From assembly GCF_002556635.1 (NCBI RefSeq), contig NZ_MWMO01000003.1:124001-188000 (forward strand): DNA of 64,000 bases. The letters are read 5' to 3'. Under the pieces are notes generated by a model. The model had not been told where the DNA came from. It saw nothing but the letters and a program-made list of their open reading frames with translations, and did not search any database. Shown here in pieces: positions 63,730 to 64,000 of the stretch; the first letter of the stretch is position 1; every line of letters starts with the position of its first letter. Origin of the DNA: Novosphingobium sp. PC22D (GTDB taxonomy: Bacteria; Pseudomonadota; Alphaproteobacteria; Sphingomonadales; Sphingomonadaceae). Position numbers and translations under genes: made by a program.

Positions 63730-64000
63730 TCAGGGTCGACCGATCCGGGCAAGCGCCTCGTAGGCGAGCACCGCGCCGGCGACGGCGGCGTTGAGGCTGT
63801 CCGCCCGGCCGAGCATGGGAATGCGCACGCGCAGGTCGCAGGCCGCCTCGTAGGCCGCGGGCAGGCCCTGCGATTCGTTGCCGATCAGCAGGAAGCAGGG
63901 CGGGGCATAGGGCGCCTCGCGATAGTCGGTCGGATCGCGCAGCGAGGCCGCGACGAGCTGGCCGGGGCCCGAACGCAGCCAGCCGATGAACTCGTCCCAG
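63730..64000 (-). CDS. TrmH/SpoU-family RNA 2'-O-methyltransferase, C-terminal part
   Basis: The last 89 residues of a SPOUT methyltransferase; the start lies beyond the window edge. Motif 2 is LLIGNESQGLP and motif 3 is IPMLGRADSLNAAVAGAVLAYEA in two pieces (IPMLGRADSLN, AAVAGAVLAY), which form the knotted SAM site. Whether the target is tRNA or rRNA cannot be told from this part. Confidence 0.88.
   Translation of the reverse strand, partial: WDEFIGWLRSGPGQLVAASLRDPTDYREAPYAPPCFLLIGNESQGLPAAYEAACDLRVRIPMLGRADSLNAAVAGAVLAYEALARIGRP

Overview
The window is GC-rich chromosomal DNA from an alphaproteobacterium, most likely an aerobic member of the Sphingomonadales (Novosphingobium or Erythrobacter-like). 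The evidence is two TonB-dependent receptors, a K+-independent H+-pyrophosphatase downstream of hisG-hisD-nusB-thiL, a fused 2-oxoacid:ferredoxin oxidoreductase, an alphaproteobacterial GAAC-N7-GAAC LexA box on recN, and a bolA / J-domain / cobS neighbourhood. The genus is an inference. I see no rRNA, tRNA, CRISPR array or transposase.

Layout. 1-4782: end of a TonB-dependent receptor, a TetR regulator, and two paralogous TauD-type Fe(II)/2-oxoglutarate dioxygenases flanking a Phd-PAS-PAS regulator whose upstream region holds two opposed copies of a 17-bp motif. 4825-14277: bamD, recN and ligA, with an Rrf2 regulator, an OscA/YezD-type sulfur-starvation protein and a TonB receptor lying between bamD and recN. 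14342-22639: envelope proteins (OmpA type, a YpfJ-like metallopeptidase, a periplasmic M28 peptidase), guaB with an rRNA methyltransferase, and rppH. 22882-32947: korA-korB split by a small compositionally different gene, then a serine hydrolase, a PAP2 phosphatase, photolyase, cyclopropane-fatty-acid synthase and a PilZ protein. 33058-41099: purF-SDR, lolC-lolD, glutathione peroxidase, an acetyltransferase, and a translationally coupled JmjC-like hydroxylase / FemAB-like acyltransferase pair. 41122-46658: hppA, thiL, nusB, hisD, hisG.

48707-54505 is the most distinctive accessory block. Eight tightly packed minus-strand genes (three glutathione-S-transferases, single and double VOC proteins, a tandem DUF1428 protein, an SRPBCC protein and a GFA protein) run divergently from an HxlR regulator. 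A palindrome with a partial second copy abuts the regulator start codon. The block sits between the J-domain gene and cobS, genes that often adjoin in alphaproteobacteria. I read it as an electrophile-inducible, glutathione-dependent detoxification operon.

54606-64000 returns to core functions: cobS, a GGDEF-EAL protein, truA, a cupin, fmt, recR, def, rmuC, a META-domain lipoprotein and the end of a TrmH-type RNA methyltransferase. Several promoters (bamD, def, probably hisG) put the expected transcription start at or next to the ATG, suggesting leaderless mRNAs.
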